NCBI RefSeq assembly: GCF_036323735.1
Contig: NC_086031.1
Span: 31,484,225-31,548,224, forward strand
Source: Rattus norvegicus
Lineage: Eukaryota > Chordata > Mammalia > Rodentia > Muridae
Reading direction: 5' to 3'
DNA: 64,000 nt
The first letter of the stretch is position 1. Every line of letters begins with the position of its first letter. Both the position numbers and the translations under genes were made by a program. The notes below the pieces were generated by a model. The model had not been told where the DNA came from. It saw nothing but the letters and a program-made list of their open reading frames with translations, and searched no databases. Below, piece after piece: positions 62,831 through 64,000 of this stretch.

Positions 62831-63560
62831 CTCATGCACTTCTTTTTTCTTCATTACATTGTATGGTTTGCCTGAAGAGGACCACACCTATGTCATCAGA
62901 TAACGCCATCAGCAGAGTAGAGTTTATGTTTGTAAATCTTTCAAGATGATGTAGTGTCAAGACCATACAAATGCAGGGATGAAAATGCATTAGTTCCCAA
63001 TGCTATTCATACTTAAATCCTTATAGGGACTCTGTTTATCCGAGGTTGCCATGTTAATTGTGTTGCAACATTTCAAAATTTGTTTCAGTGATATTGTTGG
63101 CAACTATGTTGAATCACTTCTCAAAGGTTTTCTCTACAATGGACATAGATGAAACATTATTTCTCTTTTAAAAATATAATTTGGGTTTATATTATGTTGT
63201 CTACTGTGTTTTTATCAAAAAGACATGTCATATACGATTGAAAAATGATAATAGAGAGTTGAACTATCTCCATTTGTGCTCCCTGTCTGGTCAATCCTAG
63301 AGTCTGAGGAACCCTACAACCTAAAACCTAGAAAGAATATTGCAGGAAACTTCAAAATACTTTAGAAATTCTTTACTCTTTGTGAATTTTAATGAATCCT
63401 ATCTCTTTCTAATATCCTGGCTTTTTAAAATATCAAATGCTTTGAGAAATTAAGACCTATTTTAAATATGGTACATAGGTGCTTATTCATATCAAGATAT
63501 TTTATTGTATTTACATGTTGATGCTTTTTTAATTTTTTAAGGCCAAGCTTAGTAACACAC
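62831..63560. other. Flank with no recognised gene
   Basis: This is an AT-rich unique-looking sequence between the MIR-like fragment and the poly(A) end of the Mcts1 pseudogene. I see no open frame with coding character, no RNA gene and no clear transposon. The final 20 bases (63541-63560, containing 'agcttagtaacac') are the insertion flank of the pseudogene. They would include one copy of its target-site duplication if one survives. Confidence 0.5.
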
Positions 63561-63600
63561 CTTTTGTTTTGTTTTGTTTTGTTTTTTGTTTTGTTTTTTA
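63561..63600 (-). repeat. Degenerated poly(A) tail, now (AAAAC)n-like
   Basis: The plus strand reads runs of T separated by single G ('cttttgttttgttttg'), that is A4-6 units separated by C on the minus strand. It follows the AATAAA signal directly and marks the 3' end of the retrocopy. The regular spacing suggests that the tail has partly turned into a pentanucleotide microsatellite. Confidence 0.85.
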
Positions 63601-63615
63601 AAGGCATCTGTTAAA

Positions 63616-63621
63616 TTTATT
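63616..63621 (-). promoter_or_regulatory. AATAAA polyadenylation signal of the Mcts1 retrocopy
   Basis: TTTATT on the plus strand reads AATAAA on the minus strand. It lies about 100 bases after the stop codon and about 15 bases before the poly(A) tract, the normal spacing for a cleavage site. It was inherited from the parent mRNA. Confidence 0.85.
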
Positions 63622-63968
63622 CAGCATAACCACAGAGGTATTGTCTTCATGATGTCTCATACAGACACACACACAGATACAACACAATATTTATATTAAC
63701 TCAAGTGTACTGCGTCTAAGGCTCACTTATATGTCTTCATGTGCCACAGCCTGTCATTTAGATAATGGATTTTCTCAATGCTGATCCCCTTGTTGATCTT
63801 CTCAATGTCTGCTGCTGCCATCTTCATGTCTCCAACACACAGGGTATGCTCTTTCCCTTCTGCAATGATCGCCACTATGTTATCTACTGCAGCAGTGTAG
63901 AGCTTTGCTCCAGGAGATGTTAAACCCAGACACATGATATTTGCACCACTGAGCACAAATTTGATGGC

Positions 63969-63971
63969 TCA
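63969..63971 (-). other. Premature TGA stop in the Mcts1 retrocopy
   Basis: On the minus strand the codons run GTC GAC AAA TGA GCC ATC AAA, that is V-D-K-stop-A-I-K. The family has glycine at this place, so a single GGA to TGA change explains the stop. It lies 82 codons upstream of the natural stop and in the same frame, and removes almost the entire PUA domain. Confidence 0.92.
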
Positions 63972-64000
63972 TTTGTCGACCTGCTTGTGTGGCAGGATAA

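Larger units (their letters stand above)
63561..64000 (-). pseudogene. Mcts1: Processed pseudogene of Mcts1 (MCT-1), 3' part, cut by the window edge
   Basis: Read on the minus strand from 64000, this encodes the C-terminal half of MCTS1, a 181-residue translation re-initiation factor that acts with DENR through its C-terminal PUA domain. The visible part begins at about residue 91 ('ILPHKQVDK', normally HQQ) and runs through 'AIKFVLSGANIMC', 'GLTSPGAKLY' and 'NKGISIEKIHYLND' to the natural C-terminus 'LWHMKTYK' and TGA at 63723-63725. The codon for residue 100 (glycine in the family) is a TGA stop at 63969-63971, in frame. About fifteen of some ninety residues differ from the family sequence as I recall it, including CPG to CLG and YPA to YTA. 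No intron is present; a short 3' untranslated region, AATAAA and a poly(A) tract follow. These are the hallmarks of a LINE-1-mediated retrocopy that has lost function. It is not the intact Mcts2 retrogene, which keeps an open frame. The 5' half lies outside the window. Confidence 0.92.

Noticed and set aside
63425..63607. Minus-strand open frame with a Lys/Asn/Thr-rich N-terminus
   Set aside because: It starts in the degraded poly(A) tail of the Mcts1 retrocopy and continues into unrelated flank; it is not a gene.
63723..63956. A short intact Mcts1-like gene starting at an internal methionine-like position
   Set aside because: The frame extends upstream as clear MCTS1 sequence and is interrupted by an in-frame stop at 63969-63971. 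The open part is only the C-terminal remnant of a processed pseudogene.
1..64000. A previously undescribed defence, mobile or biosynthetic gene system
   Set aside because: No functional multi-gene locus, or indeed any intact protein-coding gene, can be supported. The window is satellite DNA plus a short flank with old retroelements and one pseudogene.

Overview
This window is almost certainly rat (genus Rattus) DNA spanning the edge of a satellite array. Bases 1 to about 61650 are an uninterrupted head-to-tail tandem array of a roughly 370-base monomer. Each monomer is made of four related subunits of 92, 93, 92 and 93 bases; each subunit starts at an EcoRI site (GAATTC), and most monomers also carry one HindIII site (AAGCTT). 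This architecture is that of rat satellite I, the classical rat centromeric satellite, as described in the literature. About 165 monomers are present, all in the same orientation. I saw no transposon inside the array.

The array is not homogeneous and reads as a mosaic of higher-order repeat blocks. Block A (1-8431) holds units of 3322 and 4062 bases plus a partial third, and uses a monomer subfamily with 'cttctaat' where later monomers have 'cttgtaat'. Block B (8432-18251) holds more diverged monomers and contains the switch between the two subfamilies at 11.1-11.45 kb. Block C (18252-25930) holds units of 2681, 2314 and 2684 bases, each led by a supernumerary 100-base quarter-monomer. Block D (about 25980-34600) has two diverged units with a 4429-base offset. 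Block E (34713 to about 45290) has two nearly identical 5265-base units. Block F (45702-56772) has two nearly identical units of about 5535 bases, followed by an extra 738-base dimer copy. Block G (57519-61650) is the terminal stretch. Shared diagnostic monomers show that D, E, F and part of G descend from common ancestral units.

The array stops abruptly at about 61650. The flank to 64000 is ordinary rodent chromosomal DNA. It contains a degenerate tRNA-derived SINE ending in a (CA)25 microsatellite, a MIR-like ancient SINE, otherwise unrecognised sequence, and at the right edge a minus-strand processed pseudogene of Mcts1. The pseudogene has a poly(A) tail and AATAAA signal, and a premature stop at the codon for residue 100.

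No functional protein-coding gene, RNA gene, CRISPR array or defence system is supported. The many short open frames in the array (mostly about 75 codons on the minus strand) are one monomer-encoded frame recurring by repetition. The interest of the window lies in satellite evolution: recent large unequal duplications close to the array edge, a repeatedly propagated quarter-monomer, and a sharp array/arm boundary.
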